This document shows positions 1 through 7,554 of a stretch of 32,312 bases of DNA, piece by piece. Numbering within the stretch: position 1 is the stretch's first letter; every line of letters begins with the position of its first letter. The stretch lies in assembly GCA_016649675.1 (NCBI GenBank), contig JAENXG010000003.1:1-32312 (forward strand), given 5' to 3'. This DNA comes from Methyloceanibacter sp. Its GTDB lineage: Bacteria; Pseudomonadota; Alphaproteobacteria; Rhizobiales; Methyloligellaceae. A program made the position numbers and the translations under genes. Below the pieces are notes generated by a model. It saw nothing but the letters and a program-made list of their open reading frames with translations. It had not been told where the DNA came from and searched no databases.

Positions 1-1
1 C

Positions 2-130
2 GGTGGCGCCAGGCTCGTAGAGCTCGATCGATACTTGAATGATCAAGGCTTTGTGGAAATCGCGCGCAACGCATTCGCGCAGAGGGACGCGGGCGGGACC
101 TATTGGGACGTCGTCTGGAAGCGCAGCTGA
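2..130 (+). CDS. C-terminal fragment, possible FkbM-type methyltransferase
   Basis: An open frame enters from the left edge and ends at a TGA at 128-130, giving 42 residues. The fragment has the pattern ELDRYL, NDQGFVEI and then YWDVVWKRS. This resembles the end of FkbM-type SAM-dependent methyltransferases, where a helix (LDxYLxxxGF) is followed by a strand ending the domain. The catalytic domain lies outside the window, so the assignment rests on tail resemblance only. It faces the minus-strand gene that ends at 193, with 62 bp between them and no clear terminator hairpin. It could be the tail of another Rossmann-fold methyltransferase. Confidence 0.45.
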   Translation, partial: GGARLVELDRYLNDQGFVEIARNAFAQRDAGGTYWDVVWKRS

Positions 131-192
131 CTATCGTCCCCTGTTCCAATCTTGCGACGAGATCGGGACTGTTTGTTTCTCCGCAATACGTT

Positions 193-1218
193 TTAGCGGC
201 GGACAGTCTCGATGATGGTCAGGCCTGAGCGGGTCGGCGTTACTTTCGACATCGCGAGGCCTGTTTGCGACAGCAACCGCTCGAGCTGCTCAAGACTTCG
301 ACCCCGCCCGCCAGAGATCGTCATCATGTGTAGATCGACGATGACGGCTGCCGGGTCCTCCACCGCGCGCTTAGGAAGGAGGCGCTCGATGATGAGCAGC
401 CGCGCGGCCTCAGGCATGGCCGAACGGCAATTGCGCAAGATCGCAAGGCTTTCAGCGTCCCCCCATTGCTGAAGCACGCTCTTCAAGAGATACAGATCGG
501 CCTTGACCGGGACCGCGCTCAGGAAATCGCCGCCCACGCATTGGACGCGCTCGGCCACGCCAAGCGACTGCAAGAAGGGCTTTGCCGTCTCTAGCGTTTG
601 CGGTCGATCGAACAAGACGCCGTCGACATGCGGGTTGGCCCTCACCACCGCAGCGATCAGGCCGCCGCCACCATCGCCGATATCGGCGACGGTGCAAATA
701 TCGCAGACATCCAACGCATCGATGATTCCCTCAGCCTGGGCGAGCGTCTCCTTTGCCAAATAGGAATTGAAAATGTCGCCTTGCTCCCGGTGCAAGCCTC
801 GCCACTCCCACACCGTCATGCCGAACACCTGCTCGAAGGCAGGCGAGCCCGTTTGCAGGCAGGAAACAAGATTGGCCCAGGGCTGCCAATATTGCTCGAC
901 GACGATCAGGACTTTCTCGGCGAGATGCGACGGCGCGCCGGACTGCAGAGAGTGCCCGGCACGCGCCAAGGCGAAGGTCTTGTCGGGCAGCTCCTCGCAA
1001 ACGCCGAGGGCGCATAAGCCACGCAAGAAGCGAAAGAGATGCGGGGGCGAGAGGACCAATTCCTCGGCCAGGTGCTCGGCGGTCCAGGCTCGCGTCCCCA
1101 TCCTGTCGGGCAGACCGAGCTTGACCGCGGCATAGACAAGAGCGGACGCATGGTAGGCCTCGATCTGGAGGCGGAGACGCTCCTCGAACGAGCCTTGCTC
1201 GTCGCAGCCCTCGGTCAT
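193..1218 (-). CDS. O-methyltransferase-fold protein (Methyltransf_2 family) lacking the catalytic His
   Basis: 341 residues, the usual length for the plant-ASMT/TcmN-type O-methyltransferase family. The N-terminal 100 residues form the winged-helix dimerisation domain (AVKLGLPDRM, then RFLRGLCALG). The SAM-binding loop is VADIGDGGGG at 177-186, close to the family's DxGGGxG. The catalytic block normally reads LHDW or LHNW; here residues 249-252 are L-Q-Q-W, so the His base (residue 250, codon CAG at 469-471) and its neighbour are both Gln, while the following D254 and the ILRNC helix are kept. The ATG at 1218 overlaps the TGA of the upstream hydrolase gene (ATGA), which argues for this start over an in-frame GTG at 1389 that lies deep inside the hydrolase gene. 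The fold is secure; methyl transfer is not, and a non-classical or non-methylating role is possible. Confidence 0.8.
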   Translation of the reverse strand: MTEGCDEQGSFEERLRLQIEAYHASALVYAAVKLGLPDRMGTRAWTAEHLAEELVLSPPHLFRFLRGLCALGVCEELPDKTFALARAGHSLQSGAPSHLAEKVLIVVEQYWQPWANLVSCLQTGSPAFEQVFGMTVWEWRGLHREQGDIFNSYLAKETLAQAEGIIDALDVCDICTVADIGDGGGGLIAAVVRANPHVDGVLFDRPQTLETAKPFLQSLGVAERVQCVGGDFLSAVPVKADLYLLKSVLQQWGDAESLAILRNCRSAMPEAARLLIIERLLPKRAVEDPAAVIVDLHMMTISGGRGRSLEQLERLLSQTGLAMSKVTPTRSGLTIIETVRR

Positions 1219-2222
1219 TGTGCGTGCTCTCCCCAGGACGCCGGATCGCGCACCGCCTCGACCACCTGGCGCACGGCATCGGTGACTAGAGCGGGCTGCT
1301 CGAGCTGGATGTAATGGTCGCTCTCGATCGCGATGACGTGGCGGGTATCGGGCAGCAAGGCGGCGAGCTCGTCTTGCCCCTTGCGCCACGCCGCCTCGAA
1401 CGCGTCTTGCGAGAACTCGGCCGGCACGTTCGGCGGAAGCGCGACCGGCTTGGCGCGCGACAGAACGAAGAGCAGAAGACCATAGAGTGGGCTTTGCGCC
1501 GCCTCTTGCTCCATGCGCTCCGAGGCCGCGCCGAAATCGATTCTTTCGAGATCGCGATAAGACTCAAGTCCGGGGGGCGCGGGGTCGGAAAGCTTGAGGT
1601 AAGCCGCCCATTGCTCGGGGCCGAGCAACTTCGGCATGGCTTCGGGCCAGGCATCGACCAGGACAAGCCCGGCAACGTCGTTGCGATAGGTGCTGGCATA
1701 GAGCCGCGCGAAGATACCGCCGAGGGAGTGCGCCACGAGCACGTAAGGCCCCTGGATGTTCGCCGCATCGAGCAGATCGTGCAGCTCGTAGGCGACCGCC
1801 TCGGCGGTGCGCGGCATGGGCACGGGCTCGCTGCGACTCAAATGCGTGGCATCGAGGATGGTGCCCGGGCGGTCATAGGTGCACACCCTCGTGAACCCGG
1901 AGACGGCATCAAAGACGGGGGTAAGTCCTGGCCCCGGCGGGGTGGTCCAGATCTCGGCATTATTGCGATAGCCGGCGATGAGGACCACCGTGGGGCTGCC
2001 GGTCCCCTTGCATTCGACGTAGAGCTTCCGCCCGTCCACATCGACCGGCCCCGCGAAATCGCGTTGGGTGGAAGCCGGCGCGGCTCGCGCGGTTGCGGGA
2101 ATGGTGAGCAGGATCAGCGCGATAAGCGCAGCTGCGCCGAAGTGCGGCTTGGTTGTTGGCAAGGCAATGACCCACGCTGACTGGTTGTCCGGCCCCGCTT
2201 CTATCACGCCGAAGGGTGGCAT
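1215..2222 (-). CDS. Exported alpha/beta-hydrolase
   Basis: 335 residues of alpha/beta-hydrolase fold. The nucleophile elbow is VAHSLGG (Ser166), preceded by the oxyanion strand VVLIAGYRN and followed by the FARLYA helix. The likely catalytic His is H303 in SDHYIQ; the acid is not obvious. Residues 22-48 look like an export signal: a lysine, a hydrophobic core (AAALIALILL) and a TARAAP cleavage region, so the enzyme probably works outside the cytoplasm. The annotated ATG at 2222 leaves about 20 residues before the signal; a TTG at 2162 would give a more normal signal peptide, and neither has a strong ribosome site. Substrate cannot be read from the sequence. The 3' end overlaps the methyltransferase-like gene by 4 bp, so the two are probably cotranscribed. 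Confidence 0.8.
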   Translation of the reverse strand: MPPFGVIEAGPDNQSAWVIALPTTKPHFGAAALIALILLTIPATARAAPASTQRDFAGPVDVDGRKLYVECKGTGSPTVVLIAGYRNNAEIWTTPPGPGLTPVFDAVSGFTRVCTYDRPGTILDATHLSRSEPVPMPRTAEAVAYELHDLLDAANIQGPYVLVAHSLGGIFARLYASTYRNDVAGLVLVDAWPEAMPKLLGPEQWAAYLKLSDPAPPGLESYRDLERIDFGAASERMEQEAAQSPLYGLLLFVLSRAKPVALPPNVPAEFSQDAFEAAWRKGQDELAALLPDTRHVIAIESDHYIQLEQPALVTDAVRQVVEAVRDPASWGEHAQ

Positions 2223-2296
2223 GCGCCACCGGAGGCTCGTGGCGTGGCGCCCCCAGCCGGTCTCCTCCTATCGGGAGAGGGTATCTAGGAGAGTCA

Positions 2297-2323
2297 TTGC
2301 CGACTCGAAGACGCTGCTATAAC
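2297..2323 (+). promoter_or_regulatory. Candidate guaA promoter, possibly leaderless
   Basis: A -10-like TATAAC at 2318-2323 is preceded by TTGCCG at 2297-2302 with a short 15-bp spacer. Transcription would start about 2330, directly at the guaA ATG at 2332. No Shine-Dalgarno sequence is visible between the -10 and the ATG. Leaderless mRNAs are common in alphaproteobacteria, so the combination is plausible, but the spacer is short. Confidence 0.35.
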
Positions 2324-2331
2324 CACCGGCC

Positions 2332-3903
2332 ATGTCGGACGAAATGCCTAAGCCCGCGCAAGACCGCGTCCTCATCGTCGATTTCGGCAGCCAGGTGACG
2401 CAGCTTATCGCGCGCCGCGTGCGCGAGGCCGGCGTCTATTCCGAGATCGTGCCGTTCGACAAGGCGGAAGCAGCGCTGGGGCCGGTTCCGCCCAAGGCCA
2501 TCATCCTGTCGGGCGGTCCGGCCAGCGTGCACGAGACCGGCACTCCGCAGGCCGCGCAGGCGCTCTTTACGGCCGGGGTGCCCGTGCTCGGCATCTGCTA
2601 TGGCGAGCAGGCCATGGTGGCGGCGTTGGGCGGCCAGGTCGAAGGCGGGCATACCAGAGAGTTCGGCCGCGCCGAGCTACAGATCATCGACGAGACCCCG
2701 CTGTTCGACGGCGTCTTTCAGGAGGGCGAGCGCGCGCCCGTCTGGATGAGCCATGGCGACCGTGTGACCAGGCTGCCGCCGGGCTTCCGCGCCGTGGGGA
2801 TCTCTACGGGCGCGCCGTTCGCGGCCATCGCCGACGACTCGCGGCGGCTCTACGGGCTCCAGTTCCATCCCGAAGTGGTGCACACGCCGAAAGGCGCGGC
2901 CTTGCTCGCGAACTTCGTCCGTACCATCGCCGGCTGCCCGGGCGATTGGACCATGACCCAGTTCCGCGCGCGCGAGATCGCGCGCATCCGCGAGCAGGTG
3001 GGCGACGGCCACGTCATTTGCGGGCTGTCGGGCGGGGTCGATTCTGCCGTCGCCGCGCTGCTGATCCATGAGGCGATCGGCGAGCAGCTGACTTGCATCT
3101 TCGTTGATCACGGCCTCCTGCGCGAGGCCGAGGCGACGGAGGTCGTCGAGCTGTTCCGCGGCCACTACAATATCCCGCTCGTCGCGGTCGATGCCGCCGC
3201 GCGGTTTCTCGATGCGCTGCAAGGCGTCACCGACCCCGAAGTGAAGCGCAAGATGATCGGCAAGCTGTTCGTCGATGTGTTCGAGGCGGAAGCGGACCGG
3301 TTGGGCCATGTCGAGTTCCTGGCGCAGGGCACGCTCTATCCCGACGTGATCGAGAGCGTCTCGGCGACCGGCGGGCCGTCCGCCACCATCAAATCGCACC
3401 ACAATGTCGGGGGCTTGCCCGAGCGCATGCGGCTCAAGCTGATCGAGCCCTTGCGCGAACTGTTCAAGGACGAGGTGCGGGTGCTCGGCCGCGAGCTGGG
3501 GCTTCCGCCCGCCTTCGTCAATCGCCACCCTTTCCCGGGCCCTGGCCTCGCCATCCGCATCCCCGGCGAGGTGACCGAGGAGAAGCTCGCGATTCTACGC
3601 AAGGCCGACGCCATCTATCTCGACGAGATCAGGAAGCGCGGCCTCTACGACAAGATCTGGCAGGCCTTTGCCGTGCTGTTGCCCGTCCGCACCGTCGGCG
3701 TGATGGGAGACGCCCGCACCTATGACTTCGTCTGCGCGCTGCGCGCCGTCACCTCGCTCGACGGCATGACCGCCGATTATTACGACTTCTCCCATGAATT
3801 CTTGGGGGCTGCCGCACGGCGCATCATCAACGAGGTGCGCGGCATCAACCGCGTGGTCTACGACATCACCTCCAAACCCCCCGGAACCATCGAGTGGGAG
3901 TAG
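2332..3903 (+). CDS. guaA: GMP synthase (glutamine-hydrolysing)
   Basis: Catalyses XMP + ATP + glutamine to GMP, the last step of guanine nucleotide synthesis, in the cytoplasm. The 523-residue length matches the family. The class I amidotransferase domain occupies roughly 11-200: strand [18 protein letters not shown], nucleophile Cys89 in GICYGEQ, and the His179/Glu181 pair in QFHPEV. The ATP-pyrophosphatase domain carries the P-loop SGGVDS at 233-238. The C-terminal dimerisation domain contains [11 protein letters not shown] and ends in TIEWE, the family's signature end. No ribosome-binding site precedes the ATG (see the promoter entry). It is transcribed alone, diverging from the hydrolase gene and converging on the carboxypeptidase gene. 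Confidence 0.98.
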   Translation: MSDEMPKPAQDRVLIVDFGSQVTQLIARRVREAGVYSEIVPFDKAEAALGPVPPKAIILSGGPASVHETGTPQAAQALFTAGVPVLGICYGEQAMVAALGGQVEGGHTREFGRAELQIIDETPLFDGVFQEGERAPVWMSHGDRVTRLPPGFRAVGISTGAPFAAIADDSRRLYGLQFHPEVVHTPKGAALLANFVRTIAGCPGDWTMTQFRAREIARIREQVGDGHVICGLSGGVDSAVAALLIHEAIGEQLTCIFVDHGLLREAEATEVVELFRGHYNIPLVAVDAAARFLDALQGVTDPEVKRKMIGKLFVDVFEAEADRLGHVEFLAQGTLYPDVIESVSATGGPSATIKSHHNVGGLPERMRLKLIEPLRELFKDEVRVLGRELGLPPAFVNRHPFPGPGLAIRIPGEVTEEKLAILRKADAIYLDEIRKRGLYDKIWQAFAVLLPVRTVGVMGDARTYDFVCALRAVTSLDGMTADYYDFSHEFLGAAARRIINEVRGINRVVYDITSKPPGTIEWE

Positions 3904-3962
3904 CGGCGCCATTTGCCTCCGTCATGCTGGCGAAGCTGGTATCCCGCGCGAGATACGATGCT

Positions 3963-4017
3963 TCCGCTTGTGACCCGAAGCGGACGTTTGTTGTCAGAAT
4001 CTCGAGTTCTGAGTTTT
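3963..4017. terminator. Two hairpins between convergent guaA and carboxypeptidase genes
   Basis: In the 148-bp convergent gap there is a 7-bp perfect stem, TCCGCTT (3963-3969) with AAGCGGA (3978-3984), followed on the plus strand by the weakly T-rich CGTTTGTTG. A second 6-bp stem, TCAGAA (3994-3999) with TTCTGA (4007-4012), is followed by GTTTT. Either could end guaA transcription. Neither has a long T run, so efficiency is uncertain. Confidence 0.35.
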
Positions 4018-4051
4018 CGCGGTAAAATCGCATTGGCGCAGAGGCCTGCGG

Positions 4052-5026
4052 CTACGGGCAGCTCTTTACGCCGCCGTCCTGCGACGCCGCGCCTGAGGAT
4101 GCGGCCGGTTCGGCCAGTTCTGGAAAGTCGCGCGGCAAGGCTGCCAAGATAGCCCGCATATCATTGTAGCGGGAGGGATGGTCTGCGCTGCCCAGGACCA
4201 CGGCGATGATCGTCTGCCCGCTTGGCGCCCGCCACCCCACGACGAGATGGTAGATGTTCTTGCTGACATGCGATCCCGTCTTTGCCCCAATGATATCCTC
4301 TTCGCCGAGCATCTCGATGGTGCTGTCGAGCGTGACCGTACGCGCCTCTGGTCCGCCGATGCTTAGCGTTCGCCGCGCGCACCGCCAAAACGGCAGCAAT
4401 CTCGCATCGCGAAAGATGGTGCGCCCCATCAGCCCCACGTCGCGAGCCGTTGCAACGTTTGACGGGGAAAGACCGTAGGGATCGGCAAATTGCGTGTGTT
4501 TTGCGCCAAGGCCGGCGGCGGCGGATCGCATCTCCTGTACGAAGCGCTTGATCGAGCTGCCGCGCTTCTTTTCTTGGGCGAGGATCGCACGTCCGACGTG
4601 ATCGGCGACGGCGAGCGCGGCATCGTTTCCGGAGACCAGCAGCATGCCGTAAAGCAGGTTCTCCAAGCTCCAGACGTCGCCTTTGCGAAGGCCTGCCGTC
4701 GACCCGGGCACAAGATCCGCCTGGGTGATCGTCTCGGTGTCGGACAGCTGCCCGCCCAGGCGCTGCACCAGGACATAGGCGGTGATCAATTTCGTGATGC
4801 TCAGGATCCTGAACGCTTTGTCTTCATTCTTCCGATAATGGGGCTGCCCGGTGTCGGCATCGAGCACGAAGACGGCGGAAGCGGTCACCTTAGGCGGAGC
4901 GATCGCGTCTTGGCCGAACGCGTGGCCAGAGATCAGCGCGACTGCCGCGATCGCGGCGGCACGGAGCGCGAAGCCGGGCAGCGGACCGCGCTTCTCTCCT
5001 CGGTCAGAGGTCGGGGCGAAGATCAT
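4052..5026 (-). CDS. D-alanyl-D-alanine carboxypeptidase, peptidase family S11
   Basis: Periplasmic serine peptidase that trims the terminal D-Ala from peptidoglycan pentapeptides. All three penicillin-binding motifs are present: SxxK as S76-I-T-K79, SxN as S132-G-N134, and KTG at 249-251. Residues 19-39 form a hydrophobic export segment (LRAAAIAAVALISGHA) with a likely cut before QDAIAPP. At 324 residues it is shorter than PBP5 (about 400): it ends soon after the KTG subdomain, so the beta-rich PBP5 C-terminal domain and its membrane anchor are absent and the enzyme may be soluble in the periplasm. The ATG at 5026 gives a sensible signal; an in-frame TTG at 5113 would add 29 residues and is less likely. 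Substrate preference (D-Ala-D-Ala or endopeptidase) cannot be read. Confidence 0.9.
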   Translation of the reverse strand: MIFAPTSDRGEKRGPLPGFALRAAAIAAVALISGHAFGQDAIAPPKVTASAVFVLDADTGQPHYRKNEDKAFRILSITKLITAYVLVQRLGGQLSDTETITQADLVPGSTAGLRKGDVWSLENLLYGMLLVSGNDAALAVADHVGRAILAQEKKRGSSIKRFVQEMRSAAAGLGAKHTQFADPYGLSPSNVATARDVGLMGRTIFRDARLLPFWRCARRTLSIGGPEARTVTLDSTIEMLGEEDIIGAKTGSHVSKNIYHLVVGWRAPSGQTIIAVVLGSADHPSRYNDMRAILAALPRDFPELAEPAASSGAASQDGGVKSCP

Positions 5027-5152
5027 CTCGGAGTCATAGCGGAAGGGCCGCGCCAAACGGAAGCGGCCTGGAAGGAATGTCGGGTTCCGGCACAAAGCCG
5101 AACGACGTTTCAAGACTTATCCCCGCATCGCGAATCGCATTTATCCTGCTCC

Positions 5153-5485
5153 CACCTCGTCCGTTGAGGGGCGCACCATGAGGCGTCGTGACAGCGGGAC
5201 GAGGTGCGGTGCCCTGCGGGCCGGTTTCGCAAGACCGGCACTCGGGCGGCGCCCGCCCGGGTCCATTACGAGGCCCCGCCAGGATGACCGTAAGGCCTTC
5301 ACCAAACGCGACCCGTTCCCTCCCGATGCGAGGCCAAACGACGGGACGCGGGGCACTTACGGCGAAAGCGCGGTCCGGCGCCGATAAATTGCCGCGACTG
5401 GCGCGCCGAAAGGCGCCCGCGTGCCGCAAGGCACGAGCCAAAGGTTTGCGCTTTTCGGCGCGCCATCCCCTCATCTTGATGAGGG
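5153..5485. ncRNA. Cluster of strong hairpins, candidate structured RNA or long leader
   Basis: The 613 bp between the carboxypeptidase start (5026) and the isonitrile-hydratase-like start (5640) hold no credible protein gene but contain a run of perfect stems. They are: a 10-bp stem 5153-5162/5197-5206; GCCGGT 5220-5225 with ACCGGC 5234-5239; CGGGCGG 5243-5249 with CCGCCCG 5253-5259 (3-nt loop); GCGCC-GAAA-GGCGC at 5403-5416; CGTGCC-GCAA-GGCACG at 5420-5435; the 18-bp stem 5399-5416/5448-5465; and CCCTCAT-CTTG-ATGAGGG at 5468-5485. Two loops are GNRA tetraloops. The strand is undecided: on plus it leads into the gene at 5640, on minus into the carboxypeptidase gene. Hallmarks of RNase P RNA, tmRNA and SRP RNA were looked for and not found. 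GC-rich DNA makes hairpins by chance, but not usually this many perfect ones. Confidence 0.4.
5399..5465. other. Long stem-loop with 18-bp stem and GCAA-capped inner hairpin
   Basis: Positions 5399-5416 pair with 5448-5465 over 18 bp with a single G.U pair (5412/5452). The loop holds the perfect 6-bp CGTGCC-GCAA-GGCACG hairpin. The left arm can instead fold on itself as GCGCC-GAAA-GGCGC (5403-5416). The two folds exclude each other, as in switch-type leaders. No ligand class was recognised. Confidence 0.5.
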
Positions 5486-5639
5486 CACTCTGGCAAGTCC
5501 CGGACGCAACCCCGTCGCGGCGATGACGTCGCGTGCCTACGAGAAGGAAGGCGACGTTGGGGAACCGGTTGCAATTGACGGCCGGGCTGTCCCAAGCTTT
5601 GTTCGTGGGCACGCAGTAGGCACAAGGATCAATCTCGCC

Positions 5640-6368
5640 ATGATCGCTGCTGACACCCATCTGCAGATCGGCTCGTTGTTGTTCGACGGATTGGACCAGA
5701 TCGATCTGACCGGCCCCTTTGAGGTTCTGTCCCGCCTCCCGAATGCGACCTACCGCGTGTTCGCCAAGACCGTCGAGCCGGTGCGCGATGTGCGCGGCCT
5801 GTGCTTGACGCCCGATGCTTTGCTAAAGGACGCGCCGCAGCTCGACGTCCTGCATATCCCGGGGGGCCACGGGCAGGAGGCATTGGAGGACGAGGAGGTG
5901 CTCTCGTGAGTGCGGCGTCAGGCGGAGGGTGCGCGATGCGTCTTCTCGGTGTGCACCGGCGCGCTGATCTTGGGGGCCGCCGGCCTGCTTAAGGGGCGCC
6001 GGGCGACGACGCACTGGGGTTCCTTCCATTTGCTGCCGTTTTTCGGCGCTGTTCCAATCGACGAGCGGGTGGTCAAAGACGGGAAGTTTGTCTTTGCGGC
6101 CGGTGTGACGGCGGGCATCGACGGGGCCCTTCACGTTGCCGCCGATCTCCGCGGCGATGAGGTCGCCCAGACCTTGCAGCTCTATATGCAATACGCGCCC
6201 GAGCCGCCGTTCGACAGCGGTACGCCGAAGACGGCGCCTTCGTCTGTGTTGGAAACCGCTCGGCGTTCGGGGGAAGCGATCACGGCACAGCGCGAGCAGA
6301 CGGCGCGGCGCGTGGCCGCGCGGCTTGGCATCGACGTGAGTCATTTGGTTTCGGGGTCAAACCGGTGA
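5640..6368 (+). pseudogene. DJ-1/PfpI-superfamily isonitrile-hydratase-like gene interrupted by an in-frame TGA
   Basis: The frame reads MIAADTHLQIGSLLFDGL from the ATG at 5640, meets TGA at 5907-5909 (codon 90), then continues in the same frame as VRRQAEGARC to a stop at 6366-6368. Joined, it is 242 codons, the size of isonitrile hydratase (InhA-like) members of the DJ-1/PfpI superfamily. It contains the DLTGPFEVL segment, the HIPGGHG turn and the nucleophile elbow SVCTGAL (Cys105). Relatives often have Trp just before this helix, so TGG to TGA is a one-base explanation. TGA is a normal stop elsewhere in the window, so recoding is unlikely. AGGA about 11 nt upstream supports the start. The second half cannot make an active enzyme alone, since it lacks the N-terminal active-site segment. 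A sequencing error cannot be excluded. Confidence 0.7.
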
Positions 6369-6462
6369 TCCTCGGCGTAGCCGACGCTTCGGCCGTCATG
6401 CCCGGGAACGCTTGTATCCGGTGACCAGCGGCCTTCGTGATGGCCCCGAATTGCGGTTCTTG

Positions 6463-6491
6463 TTGACGGAGCGGCCATCCGTAAGCTTTGC
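6463..6491 (+). promoter_or_regulatory. Weak candidate promoter for the DUF805 gene
   Basis: TTGACG at 6463-6468 is a good -35, followed after 17 bp by CTTTGC, which is a poor -10. The 156-bp gap 6369-6524 otherwise shows only an ACGGA/TCCGT inverted repeat overlapping the -35. Confidence 0.25.
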
Positions 6492-6524
6492 TGCTGGTTC
6501 GAGGTAAAGGGGGGGCATCCATCC

Positions 6525-6887
6525 ATGAACTTCGATTGGAAGCAATTCTATCTTTCGGCCCAGGGCCGCGTGAACCGGCAGCAATTCTGGCTTCGCCTGG
6601 TTCTTCCCTGCTTTATCGCCAGCATTGTTCTGGCCTTGATCGATATGGCGATCGGGACGTATGACAAGCAGGACGGAATTGGGCTGTTGAGCGGCATTTT
6701 TTCGCTTGCAGTCCTGGTTCCGGCCATCCTCATCTACATCAAGCGCTGGCATGACCGCGACAAGTCGGGATGGTGGAACTTGATCTTGCTGATCCCTATC
6801 GTCGGCGCGATCTGGTTCTTGGTCGAGGTCGGCTTCCTCGCCGGAACGCCCGGTCCGAACCGCTTCGGACCGCCGGTCACGGATTAA
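6525..6887 (+). CDS. DUF805 family inner-membrane protein
   Basis: 120 residues, typical for DUF805. Family marks are the opening aromatic segment, GRVNRQQFW at about 14-22, the RWHDRDKSGWW motif between membrane segments, and the closing GPNRFGPP. Three hydrophobic stretches are visible (about 26-46, 54-72 and 84-103), so it is an inner-membrane protein of unknown function. The ATG follows an AAGGGGGGG ribosome site at good spacing. It stands 34 bp before the NnrU-family gene and may share its transcript. The family has no established biochemical role. Confidence 0.88.
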   Translation: MNFDWKQFYLSAQGRVNRQQFWLRLVLPCFIASIVLALIDMAIGTYDKQDGIGLLSGIFSLAVLVPAILIYIKRWHDRDKSGWWNLILLIPIVGAIWFLVEVGFLAGTPGPNRFGPPVTD

Positions 6888-6920
6888 GAGGCGAGGGCGG
6901 TTGCGCGCTAGGCTGGACTC

Positions 6921-7490
6921 ATGACCCTGCTCATCATCGGCATTGCCGTCTTTCTCGGCCTTCATCTGCTGCCGACCGTTGCCGGCTTGCGCGAGAGGCT
7001 GATCGGCTGGTTGGGCGAGAACGGCTACAAGGCGTTCTTCTCGCTGCTCTCCGTCGCGAGCTTCGTGCTCCTGGTCTACGGCTTCGCGCGGGCACCGCTC
7101 ATCCAGGTTTGGTCGCCGCCCTCGTGGACGCGGTGGGTGGCGGTCGTCCTCATGCTACCGGCCTTCATCTTCCTGGTCGCGGCCTATGTGCCGGGGCGGA
7201 TCAAGGCGAGGCTCAAGCATCCGTTCCTCATCGCCATCAAGATCTGGGCGCTCGCCCATCTCATCGCCAATGGCGACCTCGCCTCCATCATCCTGTTCGC
7301 CTCGTTCCTGGCTTATGCCGCCTATGACCGCATCACCTTGAAGAGGCGCGAGGCGACCGGGCTGATCACCGTGCCGGCGACGGGGCCGCCGCGCAACGAC
7401 GTCATCGCCGTGGTGCTCGGCGCCGCTCTCTACGTGGCCTTCTTGGTATGGCTGCACCCGCTCCTGATCGGCACCAGGCCGCTTCCTTGA
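6921..7490 (+). CDS. NnrU family membrane protein
   Basis: 189 residues. The family fingerprint is present: FLGLHLLP at the start, GYKAFFSLLS, the KHPFLIAIKIWALAHLIANG motif, and AYAAYDRITLKRR. At least five membrane-spanning stretches are visible. NnrU was named for a role linked to nitric oxide and nitrite metabolism in Rhodobacter, and some relatives (such as plant Z-ISO) are heme-binding isomerases. No denitrification gene lies nearby, so that role is not supported here. It follows the DUF805 gene on the same strand; panB lies 122 bp downstream with its own leader. Confidence 0.88.
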   Translation: MTLLIIGIAVFLGLHLLPTVAGLRERLIGWLGENGYKAFFSLLSVASFVLLVYGFARAPLIQVWSPPSWTRWVAVVLMLPAFIFLVAAYVPGRIKARLKHPFLIAIKIWALAHLIANGDLASIILFASFLAYAAYDRITLKRREATGLITVPATGPPRNDVIAVVLGAALYVAFLVWLHPLLIGTRPLP

Positions 7491-7554
7491 TCGTTAGGGT
7501 CCTCGCAGCCGCTTTTTTGCGCTGCAAAACTCCCTATATCTCTGCCATAAGATC

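Noticed and set aside
5027-5113. TTG at 5113 as the start of the carboxypeptidase
   Set aside because: It adds 29 residues in front of a good signal peptide; the ATG at 5026 places the hydrophobic segment correctly.
5153-5485. RNase P RNA, tmRNA or SRP RNA as the identity of the hairpin cluster
   Set aside because: Conserved marks such as GAGGAAAGTCCGG (RNase P), a T-arm GGTTCGA with CCA end (tmRNA) and GGAAGG..AGCA (SRP) were sought on both strands and not found.
5034-5660. A 208-codon minus-strand open frame through the hairpin region
   Set aside because: No recognisable domain, biased Arg/Pro/Ala composition typical of antisense frames in GC-rich DNA, no ribosome site, and it runs through all the stems and overlaps two genes.
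5907-5909. TGA read as tryptophan in this organism
   Set aside because: TGA ends many genes here (ppx, cbpA, cbpM, hydrolase, purM) at natural family ends, often overlapping the next start.
7511-7527. Terminator hairpin after the NnrU gene (GCAGCCGC/GCGCTGC around a T run)
   Set aside because: The stem has a bulge and the T run is in the loop rather than after the stem, so it would not work as an intrinsic terminator.
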